Shown piece after piece: positions 34,654-43,275 of a stretch of DNA of 64,000 nucleotides. Source of the stretch: Brevibacillus sp042683565 (GTDB lineage: Bacteria > Bacillota > Bacilli > Brevibacillales > Brevibacillaceae); the NCBI RefSeq assembly GCF_042683565.1, contig NZ_JBHUJW010000021.1:1-64000 (forward strand). The letters run 5' to 3'. The notes under the pieces are model-generated. The model had not been told where the DNA came from. It ran no database searches and saw nothing but the letters and a program-made list of their open reading frames with translations. The position numbers were made by a program, and so were the translations under genes. Within the stretch, counting starts at the first letter, position 1. Each line of letters begins with the position of its first letter.

Positions 34654-35637
34654 ATGAAAACATTACGCACAGGCATGATGACTTTGGCGGCACTGGTTGT
34701 TCTGGGAGCCAACGTGGCATCTGCGACCTCCGAACCCGTCAAGGAACTTTCCGTCAATGTGAACGGGCAACCGATCGAGCAAACAGCGGTATTGGATAAA
34801 GAACAGCAAACCGTCCTGGTACCGCTCCGCGACATCGCGGAATCTCTCGGTTTTCAAGTGAAATGGAATGAAGAACAAAAAGCGGCGGAAGTTGTCAAAG
34901 GAGCGATTATCTCCTACGCAAAAGTCGGCGAGGACCGCTATCCGTTTGCCAACATGTACAAATCGCTGGGGGCAGAACCGTGTTTGCTCAATGGCAGCAC
35001 CTATGTACCAGTGGCGTTCGTGGACGAGATTTTGCAAGCGGACGTAAAGGTGGAAGGAGATGCCGTGACCATCGTCGATGAAGAATCCAATGCAGCTCCT
35101 GTACGCACCGGGACCATCACGACGATCAACAAGCTGGAGGGCGGCAGAGTATCGTTCCTCTTGAACGGCTACGAGAGCGGCATCGTCCTTTACGTGAATG
35201 AAGACACCAAGATCACGACGGCAGACGGCAAAGTCCTGAAGCCGGAAGACCTGAAGCTGGGGATGGAAGTGGAAGCTACTCACCAAAAATTCATGGCGAT
35301 GAGCATGCCGCCGCAATCCGGTGCGATCCGTATCGTCGTGAAGAGCAGCCTGGAGACGCCGGAGGTGCTGGGGACAGCAGGAAAAATCGCCAGCATCGCC
35401 AAAGACCAGGAGGGCACCTGGAAAATGGTGGTCGAGGGACAGAAGCTGACCGAGACTTCCCCGGAAAAAGTGGCGCTGATCATCAATGAAGACACCAAAA
35501 TCGTGAGCGTAAAGGACAACAAGGCGCTTGCACCGGAGGATCTGGCGGCAGACATGAAAGTCTTTGCCTACTACGGTCCAAAACTGACGCGCAGCTTGCC
35601 GCCGATCGGTGTCGCAGAGAAAATTGTAGTGGAATAA
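34654..35637 (+). CDS. Secreted copper-amine-oxidase-like N-terminal (stalk) domain protein
   Basis: A 327-residue exported protein. A signal peptide (residues 1-24, ending ANVASA) precedes the stalk domain found in many Bacillales surface proteins (VNVNGQPIEQTAVLDKEQQTVLVPLRDIAESLGFQVKWNEEQKAAEVVKG). The C-terminal half consists of two similar beta-rich repeats (about 150-235 and 240-325), each with NEDTKI and an LKPEDLKLGM/LAPEDLAADM motif. Function is unknown. GGAGG lies about 10 bases before the ATG. Confidence 0.82.
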   Translation: MKTLRTGMMTLAALVVLGANVASATSEPVKELSVNVNGQPIEQTAVLDKEQQTVLVPLRDIAESLGFQVKWNEEQKAAEVVKGAIISYAKVGEDRYPFANMYKSLGAEPCLLNGSTYVPVAFVDEILQADVKVEGDAVTIVDEESNAAPVRTGTITTINKLEGGRVSFLLNGYESGIVLYVNEDTKITTADGKVLKPEDLKLGMEVEATHQKFMAMSMPPQSGAIRIVVKSSLETPEVLGTAGKIASIAKDQEGTWKMVVEGQKLTETSPEKVALIINEDTKIVSVKDNKALAPEDLAADMKVFAYYGPKLTRSLPPIGVAEKIVVE

Positions 35638-35644
35638 CCGACCT

Positions 35645-35686
35645 GGGAGCGGAACGGCAGAGGCTGTTCCGCTCCCTTCGTCTTCG
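35645..35686 (+). terminator. Terminator after the stalk-domain gene
   Basis: GGGAGCGGAAC and GTTCCGCTCCC form an 11-bp stem; the tail is only moderately T-rich. Confidence 0.7.
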
Positions 35687-35791
35687 GAGCGGGCTGCAGA
35701 CTGCACTAGCCTGCGGGGAGCGTCCATCAGCGCACAGACAGGCGAGCACCGGAAAGCCTGCCGAGCATGGCGCCGCCCCCGCAGGAGGTAC

Positions 35792-36313
35792 CTACAGAAC
35801 AGGTTGAATCGAACAGGCCATGCAGATGACGCGCCCCAGCTGTTCGGAGAAGCGTTCCTCGTAGACCGCAAATCCGCATGACTCGTAGAACGGCACGACC
35901 GCCTTGTTCTTCTCCAGGACACCAAGGTGGAGAGAGGTGTAGCCGTTTTCCCGATACCAGTGAATCAGGCAATCGAGGAATTCTTTGGCGTAACCGTTCC
36001 CCTGCGCGTGCCTGGCGATCATGAGCAGCCCGAGCCACGGATGGCCGTCGCGAGGATTTCGCAAAATAAACTGGGCGATCCCGATCGGGGGATGGCTGGA
36101 TGCCGTGCGCAGGCAATAGCTGTACGAGTCGGCAAAGCCTGCGTTTTCGGCGTGGTCCTGGCAAATGGTGTCGATGCTGACGGAGCGCTGACCATACGCG
36201 TATTCCATGTAGTCGGGATTGGAGTTGTAGACGTCGAGCAGCGCGGGGAAGTCGCTCGCAGTCACGGGAGAATAGAACAGGCGTCTGCTGGATGCGGGAA
36301 AGGGAGTCGGCAC
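35792..36313 (-). CDS. GNAT-family N-acetyltransferase
   Basis: About 173 residues with the GNAT fold. Motif A (WLGLLMIARHAQGNGYAKEFLDCLIHWY) has an acetyl-CoA loop of the RxxGxGYA type, and motif B is LGVLEKNKAVVPFYESCGFAVYEE. I place the start at GTG 36313, because AAAGGAG lies 8 bases upstream. The in-frame ATG at 36334 sits ahead of that site and has no ribosome site of its own. Substrate is unknown. It is convergent with the stalk-domain gene. Confidence 0.83.
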   Translation of the reverse strand: MPTPFPASSRRLFYSPVTASDFPALLDVYNSNPDYMEYAYGQRSVSIDTICQDHAENAGFADSYSYCLRTASSHPPIGIAQFILRNPRDGHPWLGLLMIARHAQGNGYAKEFLDCLIHWYRENGYTSLHLGVLEKNKAVVPFYESCGFAVYEERFSEQLGRVICMACSIQPVL

Positions 36314-36488
36314 AGAAATGTCTCCTTTGCACATTAATTAATCATACATCTAATTAGATAATAATCGAAATTAAGCGGATGTCAATCGCCTTCCCTGCCT
36401 GCCAGATGTTCAGGGAATTCCCCGATACACTTTCGTGCCGCAAAACTCTACAATAGCGGTAAGCAGATTGACTTCATAGGAGGAGCGC

Positions 36489-37580
36489 ATGAACACGTGG
36501 AGGGAAGAGCTGGGGACATCCAGTGAAATGATGTCGCTGATGCAGTCTATCTTTGCCAACGTCAGTGATGCCATTCTGGTAGTGGACAACGGCGGAGTGA
36601 TCATGAAGGTAAACGCCGCGTTGGAGCAAATGACTGGCTGGACCGAGTCCGAACTCGTCGGTTGCAAACATATTTGCGAGCTGTGCCTGGGGATGGCGAC
36701 CTGTCTGGAGGAGACGAGCTGTGCCGACTGCTTTTTCAAGCAAGTACAGATGCCCTCCTTTGAAATGCGCCTGAAAACGAAGGACGGGAGGGAGACTCTG
36801 GTGGCTGCGAGCTCGGCCCGTCTGCCGGATGAGTCCAGGGGCAAGCTCGTCCTCGTCCTGCGCGACATGTCAGCCCAGCAGCAGGCGGAAAAGGAGCGCT
36901 ACCAGAACAAGCTGACCAACTACGTCATCCAGGCACAGGAGGAAGAGCGCAAGCGGATCGCCCGCGAGCTGCACGACGGCGTGGGTCAAGCGCTCTACAG
37001 CATCCTGGTCGGGCTCAATGTGGTGGGGCAGGGGCAGCTGAGCGACCCGATCCGCCAGCATGTGAACGACCTGCTGCAGATGACCTCCAAGGCGATGGAG
37101 GAGGTCAAGCGGATGGCGCTGGAGCTGCGGCCGTCGGCATTGGACGACCTGGGTCTTTTGCCCGCCTTGCGTTCCTTGATGAAGCGCGTGGAAAAAAGCT
37201 TTGACATCCAGGTCGAGCTGCACGTCCAGGGCGAGCGGCGCAGGTATACGGCGGCGATCGAGACGGCGCTGTACCGCATCATCCAGGAGGCGATGACGAA
37301 TACGGCCAAGTACGCCCGGGCCAGTCAGCTGGGGATCGTGTTTGATGACCGGGACAAGGAGATCCTCGTGACAATCGTGGATGACGGCGTCGGTTTTGAA
37401 GTGGAAAAAACATTGCACGAAGGCAAGGGGCTGGGCGTGTTTGGCATGAAGGAGCGGGCGCAGCTATTGGGAGGGACGGTCGATATACGTTCGGCGCCTG
37501 ACGAGGGCACGACCGTGATCGTCCGCATCCCGGTTTCAAAGGAGGAGACAGAGCATGGCAATTCGCGTGCTGATCGCTGA
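36489..37580 (+). CDS. nreB: NreB-like oxygen-sensing histidine kinase
   Basis: A soluble 363-residue kinase with no membrane helix. The N-terminal PAS domain (15-125) contains six cysteines. Four of them, C63, C66, C78 and C81, form C-x2-C-x11-C-x2-C, the arrangement that binds the oxygen-labile [4Fe-4S] cluster in staphylococcal NreB. The HisKA_3 domain has His162 in RIARELHDGVGQAL, followed by an ATPase domain (IIQEAMTNTAKYA, GKGLGVFGMKERAQLLGG). It overlaps the NarL-type regulator gene by 26 bases. It likely activates anaerobic or low-oxygen respiration. Confidence 0.87.
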   Translation: MNTWREELGTSSEMMSLMQSIFANVSDAILVVDNGGVIMKVNAALEQMTGWTESELVGCKHICELCLGMATCLEETSCADCFFKQVQMPSFEMRLKTKDGRETLVAASSARLPDESRGKLVLVLRDMSAQQQAEKERYQNKLTNYVIQAQEEERKRIARELHDGVGQALYSILVGLNVVGQGQLSDPIRQHVNDLLQMTSKAMEEVKRMALELRPSALDDLGLLPALRSLMKRVEKSFDIQVELHVQGERRRYTAAIETALYRIIQEAMTNTAKYARASQLGIVFDDRDKEILVTIVDDGVGFEVEKTLHEGKGLGVFGMKERAQLLGGTVDIRSAPDEGTTVIVRIPVSKEETEHGNSRADR

Positions 37581-38211
37581 CGATCACGCCATTGTGCGCT
37601 CGGGGCTGGGGATGCTCATCAACGCCCAGGAGGATATGAATGTCGTCGGCTACGCGGCTGACGGAAAGGAAGCGTGCGAAAAGGCGATGGAGCTCCGTCC
37701 GGATGTCGTCCTGATGGACCTGAGCATGCCCCCTGGGGAAAACGGCTTGACGGCCACGGCCCGGCTGAAGGAGATGGCTCCTGACATCCAGGTGCTCGTA
37801 CTGACCATGCACGACGACGAGGAATATTTGTTTCGCGTCCTGCAGGCAGGGGCCGCCGGATACATCCTCAAGAGCGCGCCGGATCTCGATCTCATCGCGG
37901 CCATTCGCTCGGTGCACAATGGGATGGCGTATTTGCACCCGTCGGCGACCAAATCGCTGATCGAGGAATTTTTGCAAATGGCGAGGAACGGCGAGGAGCA
38001 GGCGAAATACGAGATTCTCACCGAACGGGAAAAGGAAGTGCTCGTGCTGATCGCCAAAGGCTTCAGCAACAAGGAAATTGCCGAGCAGCTGACCGTCTCC
38101 GTGAAGACGGTCGAGTCGCACAAGGCGCATATCATGGAAAAGCTGCATCTGCGGACGCGGCCGGACCTGGTGCGCTATGCGATCAAAAAAGGCTGGCTTG
38201 ATTTTGAATAG
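37555..38211 (+). CDS. nreC: NreC-like NarL-family response regulator
   Basis: A 218-residue regulator with a receiver domain (IADDHAIVRSG, phosphoacceptor in VVLMDLSMPPGENG, Lys in GYILKSAP) and a LuxR-type helix-turn-helix (LTEREKEVLVLIAKGFSNKEIAEQLTVSVKTVESHKAHIMEKL). It is the cognate partner of the upstream kinase. Targets are not visible directly. Low-oxygen functions nearby, such as the ba3 oxidase at 47.7-50.0 kb, are candidates. A terminator follows. Confidence 0.88.
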   Translation: MAIRVLIADDHAIVRSGLGMLINAQEDMNVVGYAADGKEACEKAMELRPDVVLMDLSMPPGENGLTATARLKEMAPDIQVLVLTMHDDEEYLFRVLQAGAAGYILKSAPDLDLIAAIRSVHNGMAYLHPSATKSLIEEFLQMARNGEEQAKYEILTEREKEVLVLIAKGFSNKEIAEQLTVSVKTVESHKAHIMEKLHLRTRPDLVRYAIKKGWLDFE

Positions 38212-38223
38212 GAAACAGCGAGG

Positions 38224-38252
38224 AAACCCGGGAGCAGCATCCCGGGTTTTTC
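38224..38252 (+). terminator. Terminator after nreC
   Basis: AAACCCGGG and CCCGGGTTT flank an 8-base loop and run into T. Confidence 0.9.
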
Positions 38253-38330
38253 ATGTCCGAATTTCAGGATTTTTTCAGGATTCGGTCGTTAAGATGAGGA
38301 AAAGCAAGGGAGAAAGGATGGAGACAACCG

Positions 38331-39101
38331 ATGGCAAAACAGTCAAAATGGCGAAAATGGCAAATAGGAGGCGGCGTGATCGCGTTGCTGGCAGTCGTAT
38401 TTGACATGGCCAAGGCCGATCCGGCGTTTGTCAAAGCGGTGCAAGCCGCGCAGGAAGACGACAGCGACGGCTCGTATGCTGCTGACGAGAATGCGGCGGC
38501 AGACTTCGCCCAGGGACAATCTGATGCAGGCAGTGAAATCGCGGAAGGCGCAAGCGCAAGCGGAAAGGATCAGCCGGAAAACGATCGGGGGGCTACAGAA
38601 GACGAGAAAGCAAAAGACACCGAACGCGAAGGAACCGAGGGGCATGCAAAGCACGATGAGCATAGAGAAGACGACGAACGCGGAAAAGGCGAAGAGCACG
38701 GGCGCACGGGAAGGACAACCGTGCTGCCTGCCCCAAAGGCAGCTGCCGCTCATGCTCCGGCGACGCAAGCCATAGCAGCCTCGCCGAAAAAAGCAGCGGT
38801 CCGGCAAACGCAGCCCGCTGCGAAAGCGGTGGCTGCAGCCAAGCCTGCGAAGCAAACGGCTGCTCCCCAGGCACAAGCAGCGGCTGCTCCTGTCCAACAC
38901 ACTTCAGCAGTATCGCCGCCGCAGCAGCAAACGGTGCAGCCACCACCGGACATTCCGGCCGCACCGCCTGCTGAAACGGCGCCGTCGCCTTCCGTCGACA
39001 ACAGCAGTGCAGCAACGCCGCAGGTGGAAGACCCGGCTCCGGCGCAAACAGAAGAAAAACCAGTCAAGAAGAAGTCGCATACCAAAAGCCGGCGTTCGTA
39101 G
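38331..39101 (+). CDS. Membrane-anchored Ala/Pro-rich low-complexity protein
   Basis: A 256-residue hypothetical protein. A short basic N-terminus and one hydrophobic segment (about 10-27) suggest a signal anchor. The rest is predicted disordered: an acidic Asp/Glu stretch (40-125) containing His (HAKHDEHREDDERGKGEEHG), then Ala/Lys/Gln/Pro-rich sequence (130-245) and a basic end. It resembles a wall-spanning linker rather than an enzyme. I see no CxxCH heme motif and no flavinylation motif. It is first in a run with ApbE and heme-b membrane proteins, so it may belong to that system. Confidence 0.65.
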   Translation: MAKQSKWRKWQIGGGVIALLAVVFDMAKADPAFVKAVQAAQEDDSDGSYAADENAAADFAQGQSDAGSEIAEGASASGKDQPENDRGATEDEKAKDTEREGTEGHAKHDEHREDDERGKGEEHGRTGRTTVLPAPKAAAAHAPATQAIAASPKKAAVRQTQPAAKAVAAAKPAKQTAAPQAQAAAAPVQHTSAVSPPQQQTVQPPPDIPAAPPAETAPSPSVDNSSAATPQVEDPAPAQTEEKPVKKKSHTKSRRS

Positions 39102-39146
39102 CCGCGAAGCGAGGCGAAGACAGACTTGCAGCAGGAGGAACCCGTT

Positions 39147-40160
39147 ATGCAGAAGGGCAGACAATTGCATCTTTACCGATGCCGTGCCATGAATACCGAG
39201 ATCGAAACGATGCTGGAGAACCAGCCCGGCCAGGTGAAATGCGAGCTTGAGCAAACCGTGGACAGATGGTTTCGCGCGATCGAGCGGCGTTTCAGCCGGT
39301 TTTTGCCGGAAAGCGAGCTAAGCCGGCTCAACAGCTATAGCGGCAAGCTGACGCTGGTGTCCGCAGCGATGGCAGAAGTGCTGCTTTTGGCCGACATGTA
39401 CCGCTCGCAGACAGAGGGGCTTTTTACGCCATTTGTTTACGACGCGCTGCGGGCTGCCGGATACGACCGTTCCTTTGAACAGTTGGACAAGGAAAACGCG
39501 TCCGTGACCGATGTTTTTGCTGACAGCGAAGCGTCCATGGCGATCTATCCACAGATGATGGCTGTGCAACTGACAGCAGGCGCGCACATCGATCTGGGAG
39601 GGATCGTCAAGGGCTGGTCAGCGGAAAAACTGGCCGGACGGCTGCGGCGAAGGTACGGAATCAGGCGCGGGCTGGTCAACGCTGGCGGCGACGTGCAGGC
39701 TTGGGGCGGCAGCAGCACGGAGGAGCCATGGAATATCGGCATCGCGAGTCCATGGGACACGGATGAGGAGCTCGCGCTCGTTTCCTTGCGCGACGGGGCG
39801 GTGGCGACGTCCAGCGTCTGCGGCAGGAGATGGAGGTACGGCCCGGATGGACAAGGCCATCATCTGATCGACCCGCGTACGATGAAACCTGCTGTCAGCG
39901 ACGTCGCGCAGTGCAGCATCGTGGGGGATAACTTGATCCCGTGCGAAATCTGGGCGAAGGTCGTCTGCATCGCAGGGTTGGATTACGGGCTGGCCCTGTT
40001 GCAAAAGTACACGGCACGGATGGAAGCATTGATCGTCACCCATGCTGGGGATATTCATTTTTATGGAAATACAGAGCAAATCCATTCAAGATGGGAGATC
40101 GAAAAACTCGATTTTGTTCACACTGTTACCTGCGTAGGGAAAGGAGAGCGATTGCTATGA
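39147..40160 (+). CDS. apbE: ApbE-family FAD:protein FMN transferase
   Basis: A 337-residue ApbE domain protein with RAMNTEIETM at the N-terminus, GAHIDLGGIVKGWSAEKLA, NAGGDVQAWG, ATSSVCGRRW and HLIDPRT, the usual FAD and Mg binding regions. ApbE attaches FMN to Thr/Ser of extracytoplasmic electron-transfer proteins. Unusually there is no signal peptide or lipobox, so this copy may act in the cytosol or be exported with help. ATG 39147 follows GCAGGAGGAA. It overlaps the next gene by 4 bases (ATGA). Confidence 0.87.
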   Translation: MQKGRQLHLYRCRAMNTEIETMLENQPGQVKCELEQTVDRWFRAIERRFSRFLPESELSRLNSYSGKLTLVSAAMAEVLLLADMYRSQTEGLFTPFVYDALRAAGYDRSFEQLDKENASVTDVFADSEASMAIYPQMMAVQLTAGAHIDLGGIVKGWSAEKLAGRLRRRYGIRRGLVNAGGDVQAWGGSSTEEPWNIGIASPWDTDEELALVSLRDGAVATSSVCGRRWRYGPDGQGHHLIDPRTMKPAVSDVAQCSIVGDNLIPCEIWAKVVCIAGLDYGLALLQKYTARMEALIVTHAGDIHFYGNTEQIHSRWEIEKLDFVHTVTCVGKGERLL

Positions 40161-40723
40161 CAGAATGGCTGCTGCGCTTGCCTGCCTGGGAGATGATCCG
40201 GGGTTTCGGGCTGCTGTCCTATTTCATGCTTTTTGCCGGCGTGAGCCTTGGCATTTTGTACAGCATGCCCGGATGGAGTCCGAGAACAAAGGGAAGGCTG
40301 TACAAGCTGCATGCTGCTGCCACGACTGCCGGCATGTTCATCGGCATTTTTCACGCCATGCTCCTCGTGATCGACACGTACATGCCGTTTTCCTGGTCGG
40401 AGCTGCTGCTGCCGTTCACGGCGTCCCATGATCCGCTTCTGAACGGATTGGGGACAGTCGTTGTCTACGGCATGATCGTGATCATCCTGACGACCGACCT
40501 GCGGAACAAAGTAAGCCGGAGAGCATGGCGAGCCATTCATATCGGTGCGTATCCCGCTTTTGTGCTGGCCCTGATTCACGGAGCGGTCATCGGGACAGAC
40601 ACGAAAGAAGGGTGGATTTTTCTCATGTACGTCTGTACGTTTACTATAGTGACGATTCTCTTGATCGTCAGAGCTTTTCAGGGAGGGAAGCGACATCTTG
40701 CACATTCTGCTGGTAGAGGATGA
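40157..40723 (+). CDS. Ferric-reductase-like heme-b membrane protein
   Basis: A 188-residue protein with about six helices. Two helices hold paired histidines suitable for two b hemes: LHAAATTAGMFIGIFHAML and IHIGAYPAFVLALIHGAV. It has no flavin or NAD domain of its own, so it should be the membrane electron conduit of a larger complex. It overlaps apbE at the start and the response regulator gene at the end, showing tight coupling with signalling genes. It is similar in layout to ferric reductase-like transmembrane domains. Confidence 0.8.
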   Translation: MTEWLLRLPAWEMIRGFGLLSYFMLFAGVSLGILYSMPGWSPRTKGRLYKLHAAATTAGMFIGIFHAMLLVIDTYMPFSWSELLLPFTASHDPLLNGLGTVVVYGMIVIILTTDLRNKVSRRAWRAIHIGAYPAFVLALIHGAVIGTDTKEGWIFLMYVCTFTIVTILLIVRAFQGGKRHLAHSAGRG

Positions 40724-41393
40724 CCCCAAACTGGGTCCGTTGATTCAGTACAAATTGAACCAGGAATACCATACGGTGGAATGGGTATCCGATTCGGAGC
40801 TTGCGCTGGATTATTTGCAGCAAACCCATTACGATTTGTACATTCTGGATTGGATGATGCCTAAAAAGAGCGGACTTGCGCTTTGCGAGGAAATCCGGGC
40901 AAGCAACGATCAGACTCCCATTCTGATGCTCACCGCCCGGGATGCGATTGATGATCGGGTAACCGGGCTGACCAAAGGGGCGGATGACTACTTGATCAAG
41001 CCGTTTGCATTTGAGGAGCTGCTTGCTCGAATCCACGCACTGGCCAGGCGAATCACGGCCGGGCTGTACCAGGAACAGACCTATGAGTACGCAGGGATTG
41101 TGCTTCATCGGCAATCGCACGAGGTGCGCCGGGATGGACAATTGCTCGCGCTGACCAAAAAAGAGTTTCAACTGCTGGAGTTTTTCCTGCGCAATGCGGA
41201 GAAGGTCCTCACCCGCGAGCAGATTATCAACTACGTCTGGGGGCTGGACGCGACGATTACGCCAAATGCCGTGGAGGCAGCGATCAAGCTGCTGCGCAAA
41301 AAGGTGGACGACGGGTTCTCCTGCAAGCTGATTCACAATGTCAGGGGCATCGGCTATCGCCTGTATTTGCCAAAGGAGAATGAGCGTGTTTGA
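40698..41393 (+). CDS. OmpR-family response regulator
   Basis: A 231-residue regulator with a receiver (VEDDPKLG, phosphoacceptor in LYILDWMMPKKSG, Lys in DYLIKPF) and a winged helix (LTKKEFQLLEFFLRNAEKVLTREQIINYVWG). The start is TTG 40698 after GGGAGGGAAG and lies inside the end of the heme-b gene. It is paired with the kinase that follows. Control of the surrounding redox genes is inferred from position. Confidence 0.9.
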   Translation: MHILLVEDDPKLGPLIQYKLNQEYHTVEWVSDSELALDYLQQTHYDLYILDWMMPKKSGLALCEEIRASNDQTPILMLTARDAIDDRVTGLTKGADDYLIKPFAFEELLARIHALARRITAGLYQEQTYEYAGIVLHRQSHEVRRDGQLLALTKKEFQLLEFFLRNAEKVLTREQIINYVWGLDATITPNAVEAAIKLLRKKVDDGFSCKLIHNVRGIGYRLYLPKENERV

Positions 41394-42729
41394 GCAGACG
41401 CGGAAAAAATTGACCCTCATGTACAGCGGCATGCTGGCGTTCATCCTGATCGCGGTATTTGTCGGCTTTTACTGGACCCTCGCTGCGGTCATCAGCCGCA
41501 ACGAGCAAGCGCAGCTGGAATCCATCGGGGAAAAGGCCGTTCACGAGTGGAGAGAATTTCAGGAGCGGAGGCTGTCCGGACGGCCGCTTGTTGGGGAATC
41601 TCCCGCCAGAGACAGGATAGACGTTGACTTTTTGCAAGAAAACCAGATGATGCTGCTCGCGTCAGGGGATGAATGGCTAATAAAGACCAGCGGCAAGCAT
41701 GGGGATGCCGTCTCAGCCGCCATCGCACAGGAAGTTTTGCGCCAGTCTCCGGAACCGGGCCGGATCAGCCACGTCCAGCTGTCTGTTGAAGGGGAGGAAA
41801 AAACCTTTGCCGTCTACCGTCCGCTTGTCGGCAGCGGCGATGCTGACGGGGAGAGCGATATCCGGTTGTATCTGGGCGAAGATGTGTCGCGGATGGAACA
41901 GCTGCTGGATCAGATGAAGTGGGCGCTGCTGGTGATCGGCATTGTTTTGCTCGGAGTGGCCGCCCTGATCGGCTACTGGTTTTCCGGACGCGCCATGGTG
42001 CCCATTAACCTGTCCTATAAGCGGCAGAAAGACTTTGCTACCGATGCTTCCCACGAATTGCGCACGCCTTTGAGCGTCATTCTGTCGTCGGCGGAAATTT
42101 TGCAGGATCAAAAGGAGAGCCTGCCCGCTTTTCACCAGTCCGTGCTGCAGGGCATGCTGGATGAAATCCACCGGATGAACAGGCTGGTCAATGACCTGCT
42201 GACATTGGCTCGAAGCGATGTGGAAACAAATCCGAAATGGTCGTTTCAGCCGTTTGACTTGCTCGAACTGGTCGGGGAAGTAGTCAATCGCATGCAAATC
42301 AAGGCAGACCGCAAAAAAGTGACGATCGTAAACCGGGCTGATCGCGGGACGGCGGCTTTTTGGGGGCACGCCGATTCGATTCGGCAGCTCTTTTACATCT
42401 TGCTCGACAATGCGGTGAAGTACAGCGAGCCAGGAGAAAAGGTGGAAATGAACGTGGTCAAGGAAGGGACAGGCCGAATCGTCTGCTCCGTCCACAACAA
42501 TGGAAACGGAATCCCGGAAGCAGACTTGCCCTATGTGTTTGAACGGTTTTACCGCGCAGACAAAGCGCGCTCCCGCGACGTGGAAGGGACAGGGCTGGGG
42601 CTCGCTATTGCGGCCCAGATTGTCAGGATGCACAAAGGGCAAATCAGCGTGTCCAGCTCCAGGGAAGAGGGGACCTTGTTCACGGTTGTATTTCCAAGTA
42701 ATCAACGAAGAGGTGACAAGTCATCATGA
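41386..42729 (+). CDS. Sensor histidine kinase
   Basis: A 447-residue membrane kinase. TM1 (about 11-32) and TM2 (about 182-204) bound an extracytoplasmic domain of about 150 residues. HisKA has FATDASHELRTPLSVILSSAEIL and the ATPase domain has LDNAVKYSEPGEKV, NNGNGIPEADLP and GTGLGLAIAAQIV. GTG 41386 is chosen, as AAAGGAG lies 7 bases upstream; ATG 41380 is too close to it. It overlaps both neighbours by a few bases. The sensed signal is unknown; quinone or metal redox state would suit the setting. Confidence 0.9.
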   Translation: MFEQTRKKLTLMYSGMLAFILIAVFVGFYWTLAAVISRNEQAQLESIGEKAVHEWREFQERRLSGRPLVGESPARDRIDVDFLQENQMMLLASGDEWLIKTSGKHGDAVSAAIAQEVLRQSPEPGRISHVQLSVEGEEKTFAVYRPLVGSGDADGESDIRLYLGEDVSRMEQLLDQMKWALLVIGIVLLGVAALIGYWFSGRAMVPINLSYKRQKDFATDASHELRTPLSVILSSAEILQDQKESLPAFHQSVLQGMLDEIHRMNRLVNDLLTLARSDVETNPKWSFQPFDLLELVGEVVNRMQIKADRKKVTIVNRADRGTAAFWGHADSIRQLFYILLDNAVKYSEPGEKVEMNVVKEGTGRIVCSVHNNGNGIPEADLPYVFERFYRADKARSRDVEGTGLGLAIAAQIVRMHKGQISVSSSREEGTLFTVVFPSNQRRGDKSS

Positions 42730-43265
42730 CAGGAAGTGAGAAGCGGCATTGGATCGCAAACAGGCAGGAGCGAGTCTGGGTGTACATCGCGCTGGTGCTG
42801 GCCGCAGCTGTCGCGGCATGGGGAGGCTGGACGCTATGGCAGCATCCCTCGCCTGCCTTCCATACGCGAGAATTCAAAGGTTTTTTCAAAGATCAGGGCT
42901 CGGTTGCTCGCATTTTATTGTTCATCGTGCTCGCCCATTACGTTTTGCGGGTTCTTTTCCAAAAAGGCGTGTTCAACCGGTCGGATGCACTGAAAAAATG
43001 GATGGCCGCGCTGTCGCGTCTGGCGCGTAAATTGCACACACCGGCAGCTGTTTTGGCGATCGCTTTCATCCTGGTGCATGCTGCCGGGGCCATTTTGTAC
43101 GAATTTGAGCTAAAGTTTGAGTACGTGAGCGGGCTGCTCGCCCTGCTTGTGCTGCTGCCGGTGCCTGTGCTCGGATTGCTTAGATACCGGATGCTGGATA
43201 AAGCATGGCATCTTCGGCTGGGAATAGCGTTTGCTGTCCTGTTCCTGATCCATTCTTTTCTCTAG
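42726..43265 (+). CDS. Second heme-b-type membrane protein of the ApbE cluster
   Basis: A 179-residue membrane protein with four or five helices. Two helices carry paired histidines 14 residues apart (KLHTPAAVLAIAFILVHAAG and WHLRLGIAFAVLFLIHSF), and there is a further His in IVLAHYVLRVLF. This is the pattern of b561 or ferric-reductase-like cores. I do not recognise a named family. It overlaps the kinase stop by 4 bases and closes the run; the next gene is convergent. Confidence 0.75.
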   Translation: MTGSEKRHWIANRQERVWVYIALVLAAAVAAWGGWTLWQHPSPAFHTREFKGFFKDQGSVARILLFIVLAHYVLRVLFQKGVFNRSDALKKWMAALSRLARKLHTPAAVLAIAFILVHAAGAILYEFELKFEYVSGLLALLVLLPVPVLGLLRYRMLDKAWHLRLGIAFAVLFLIHSFL

Positions 43266-43275
43266 GCAGCCAGCC

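Noticed and set aside
38331..43265. Flavinylation motif or multiheme cytochrome in the ApbE cluster
   Set aside because: I searched the products for a D-x-x-[ST]-G-A-T-type motif and for CxxCH and found neither.
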